Assembly (NCBI GenBank): GCA_016283605.1
Contig: JAEENF010000066.1
Span: 1-8,723 of the forward strand
DNA: 8,723 bases
Direction of reading: 5' to 3'
DNA from: Prevotella sp.
GTDB taxonomy: Bacteria > Bacteroidota > Bacteroidia > Bacteroidales > Bacteroidaceae
Shown: piece by piece, positions 6,882 to 8,723 of the stretch
Numbering within the stretch: position 1 is the first letter of the stretch
How the letters are laid out: each line of letters opens with the position of its first letter
The notes under the pieces: generated by a model
Told to the model about the DNA's origin: nothing
Seen by the model: the letters and a program-made list of their open reading frames with translations, nothing else
The model's database searches: none
Position numbers and translations under genes: made by a program

Positions 6882-7409
6882 TTACAATAACTGGGTTATT
6901 TCTTCGATGGATTCAGCCGTTTTGATATATTCACGCCAGTTTCCACGGATCATCCCCTTCTCTTGCAGGTCGTCGAGCAAAGCGATGAGCGAACCCCAAA
7001 AACCTTTCATATTATAGAGGATGACTTTCTTCTGATGATAGCCTATCGTAGCCGAGGAGGCCACCGTGAAGATCTCATCGAGTGTACCGATGCCACCGGG
7101 CAGGGCGATAAACACGTCGCTCTGGTCCATCATCAGCTGTTTTCTGTCGCTGAGGTTATCACAGGGTATCCACACATCCACATAGTCACTGGTACGTCCC
7201 GACTTCTCCACAATCATCGGCACCACACCGATGGTATGTCCGCCGGCTTCCTTCGTCGCCTTTGCCACACACTCCATCAGTCCTTGGTTCACACCGCCAT
7301 ACACGATCGTATGGCCGTTCTCTGCCGCCCATTTCCCCAATTCCTCCGTCAGGGAGAAGAACGCTGGGTCAATCTGCTGATTCGCAGAACAAAACACACA
7401 TATCTTCAT
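6882..7409 (-). CDS. LOG family protein (TIGR00730-like nucleotide hydrolase)
   Basis: A 175-residue Rossmann-like protein of the LOG / 'lysine decarboxylase' family. Characterised members cleave ribose-5-phosphate from nucleoside 5'-monophosphates and are best known for releasing cytokinin bases. The N-terminal MKICVFCSAN, Arg89-Lys90 in SDRKQLM and the PGGIGTLDE motif (104-112) identify the family. The nucleotide-binding loop reads YGGVNQGLME (37-46), where I would expect YGGG..GLMG, so the substrate may differ from the usual one. It is the first gene of the minus-strand row, with its own promoter box nine bases upstream and only 11 bases to the methyltransferase gene. The physiological role in bacteria is poorly defined. 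No direct link to methyl transfer can be read from the sequence. Confidence 0.88.
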   Translation of the reverse strand: MKICVFCSANQQIDPAFFSLTEELGKWAAENGHTIVYGGVNQGLMECVAKATKEAGGHTIGVVPMIVEKSGRTSDYVDVWIPCDNLSDRKQLMMDQSDVFIALPGGIGTLDEIFTVASSATIGYHQKKVILYNMKGFWGSLIALLDDLQEKGMIRGNWREYIKTAESIEEITQLL

Positions 7410-7418
7410 TTTCGCCTA

Positions 7419-7426
7419 CAAAGGTA
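7419..7426 (-). promoter_or_regulatory. Promoter -7 box for the LOG-methyltransferase-activase row
   Basis: Read on the minus strand this is TACCTTTG, a full match to the Bacteroidota -7 consensus TAnnTTTG. Only nine bases (7418 down to 7410) separate it from the ATG at 7409, so the transcript should start within a few bases of the start codon. I see no convincing TTTG at the -33 position in the AT-rich upstream DNA. Confidence 0.65.
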
Positions 7427-7433
7427 CAAAATA

Positions 7434-7468
7434 ATTATGCATTATGCATCATAAATTATAAATTATTT
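7434..7468. repeat. Degenerate seven-base repeat and dyad between divergent promoters
   Basis: Five seven-base units run in phase from 7434: ATTATGC twice, then ATCATAA, ATTATAA and ATTATTT. The first part also forms a dyad, ATGCAT-T-ATGCAT, at 7437-7449. The block lies between the two outward-facing -7 boxes and supplies both with AT-rich upstream DNA. It could be a shared regulator site, an UP-like element or simply an expanded simple repeat; the sequence alone does not decide. Confidence 0.55.
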
Positions 7469-7470
7469 AG

Positions 7471-7478
7471 TATCTTTG
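7471..7478 (+). promoter_or_regulatory. Promoter -7 box for the DEAD-box helicase
   Basis: TATCTTTG matches the Bacteroidota -7 consensus TAnnTTTG in full. The helicase ATG follows after only eight bases (CACCCAAG), implying a leaderless or nearly leaderless mRNA. No clear -33 element is visible upstream. Confidence 0.7.
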
Positions 7479-7486
7479 CACCCAAG

Positions 7487-8723
7487 ATGAAGACATTTGA
7501 AGAATTAGGCGTCAGCGGAGAGATCCGACGCGCCATCGAGGAATTAGGTTTTGTACAACCGATGCCTGTGCAGGAGGCAGTCATCCCCTATCTCCTGGAG
7601 AACAAACGTGATGTGATAGCCCTTGCCCAGACAGGAACGGGTAAGACAGCGGCTTTCGGTATCCCCTTGCTGCAACGAATCGACACGTCACGCAGAGAGC
7701 CCCAGGCCTTGGTCCTGAGTCCTACACGTGAGTTGTGCCTGCAGATTGCCGACGATATCCGCGACTTCGGCAAGTACATCGACGGTCTGCATATCGAAGC
7801 CGTCTATGGCGGTGCCTCGATAGAGCCACAGATGCGTGCCCTGAAGAAAGGTGTGAACATCATCGTGGCCACGCCAGGACGACTCATCGACCTGAAGAAC
7901 CGTGGTGTAGCCGATCTGAGCAACATCCGCAATATCGTCCTCGACGAAGCCGACGAGATGTTGAACATGGGCTTCTCCGACAGTATCAGCGAGATCTTCG
8001 AGTCCATCAACGAGGACCACAGCACCCTGATGTTCTCTGCCACGATGAGTCGCGAGGTCGAGAAGGTGGCGAAGAAATACCTGCACGACTACGAAGAGAT
8101 TGTGGTAGGCTCGCGCAACGAAGGTGCGGAGAATGTGAACCACATCTATTATATGGTCAACGCAAAGGACAAGTACCTCGCCCTGAAACGCATCGTCGAC
8201 TATTACCCCCGTATCTTCGCCATCATCTTCTGCCGCACAAAAGTGGAGACGCAGGAGATCGCCGATAAACTCATCAAAGACGGTTATAATGCCGAGTCTC
8301 TGCACGGTGACCTCTCGCAGCCTCAACGCGACCAGACCATGCAGAAATTCCGCCAGCATCTGACACAGTTACTCGTAGCCACCGATGTGGCAGCGCGCGG
8401 TCTCGACGTCGACGACCTGACACACGTCATCAACTTCGGACTGCCTGACGATATCGAGAACTACACCCACCGCTCTGGTCGTACAGGTCGTGCCGGCAAG
8501 AAGGGCACCTCCATCTCCATCGTCCACAGCCGTGAGAAGTTCAAGATCCGCAATATCGAGAAGGAGATCGGTAAGGAGTTTGTCAAAGCTGAGATTCCAT
8601 CAGCAGAGGAGATCTGTAAGAAACAACTCTATAAGGTGATGGACCAGATTGTGAAGACCGACGTCGACGACGAGGAGATCGCTCCCTTCATGCAGGACAT
8701 CAGCCGTTACTTCGAGTATATCG
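7487..8723 (+). CDS. deaD: DEAD-box RNA helicase, DeaD/CsdA type (3' end cut off)
   Basis: An ATP-dependent RNA helicase; 412 residues are present and the frame is still open at the window edge. Visible motifs in order are the Q motif (GFVQPMPVQ, 21-29), Walker A AQTGTGKT (47-54), PTRE (79-82), TPGR (129-132), DEAD (153-156), SAT (184-186), ATDVAARGLD (298-307) and HRSGRTGR (328-335). All are intact. Beyond the helicase core, residues 355-392 match the DeaD-specific continuation (RNIE... then IPSAEEI...). This favours DeaD/CsdA, involved in ribosome assembly and RNA turnover especially in the cold, over RhlE or SrmB. The full protein probably has a further RNA-binding tail beyond the edge. 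The ATG at 7487 is the right start because the conserved F-x-x-L-G opening begins four residues in. Confidence 0.93.
   Translation, partial: MKTFEELGVSGEIRRAIEELGFVQPMPVQEAVIPYLLENKRDVIALAQTGTGKTAAFGIPLLQRIDTSRREPQALVLSPTRELCLQIADDIRDFGKYIDGLHIEAVYGGASIEPQMRALKKGVNIIVATPGRLIDLKNRGVADLSNIRNIVLDEADEMLNMGFSDSISEIFESINEDHSTLMFSATMSREVEKVAKKYLHDYEEIVVGSRNEGAENVNHIYYMVNAKDKYLALKRIVDYYPRIFAIIFCRTKVETQEIADKLIKDGYNAESLHGDLSQPQRDQTMQKFRQHLTQLLVATDVAARGLDVDDLTHVINFGLPDDIENYTHRSGRTGRAGKKGTSISIVHSREKFKIRNIEKEIGKEFVKAEIPSAEEICKKQLYKVMDQIVKTDVDDEEIAPFMQDISRYFEYI

Noticed and set aside
7688..8359. Open frame of 223 residues on the minus strand
   Set aside because: It lies entirely antisense to the DEAD-box helicase, whose motifs are intact. 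The predicted protein has no recognisable family, and long antisense frames are expected here because of the C/G-rich third codon positions.

Overview
The window reads as chromosomal DNA from a member of the Bacteroidota, most likely a gut or rumen Bacteroidales close to Prevotella. Three things point there: an S46 dipeptidyl-peptidase, promoters of the TAnnTTTG type, and starts preceded by A-rich rather than Shine-Dalgarno leaders. The genus is inference. Coding density is very high. The only gene-free stretches are a few tens of bases long, and no RNA gene, CRISPR array or insertion sequence was seen.

Layout. Bases 1-5221 carry three plus-strand genes in a tight row: the 3' end of a probable polysaccharide flippase, a complete secreted S46 dipeptidyl-peptidase of DPP7 type, and a 936-residue three-module corrinoid methyltransferase. 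Bases 7409-5207 carry three minus-strand genes in a row: a LOG-family nucleotide hydrolase, a zinc-motif MtaA/CmuA-type methyltransferase of the uroporphyrinogen-decarboxylase (URO-D) fold, and a stand-alone MetH-activation-domain protein. The two rows converge and their 3' ends overlap by 15 bp. A plus-strand terminator hairpin lies inside the last part of the opposing gene. From 7487 a DeaD-type RNA helicase runs off the right edge. It diverges from the LOG gene across a 77-bp AT-rich region with two back-to-back promoters, each almost touching its start codon.

How the genes fit together. The centre of interest is 2411-6870. The 936-residue protein has the homocysteine-binding zinc domain and the cobalamin domain of methionine synthase (MetH). 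The folate module is absent, and a different URO-D-fold domain sits at the N-terminus. The reductive activation domain that MetH normally carries at its C-terminus is supplied by the separate convergent gene. That gene is translationally coupled to a second URO-D-fold methyltransferase that keeps the HxCG...C zinc motif. Together they look like a dismantled methionine synthase whose methyl donor is something other than methyltetrahydrofolate, moving the methyl group through a corrinoid to homocysteine. The domain assignments are read from the sequence. The physiological methyl donor, and the idea of folate-independent methionine formation or methyl salvage, are inference. Smaller curiosities are seven-base tandem repeats in a signal-peptide coding region and in the divergent promoter region, and a repeat-built interdomain linker.
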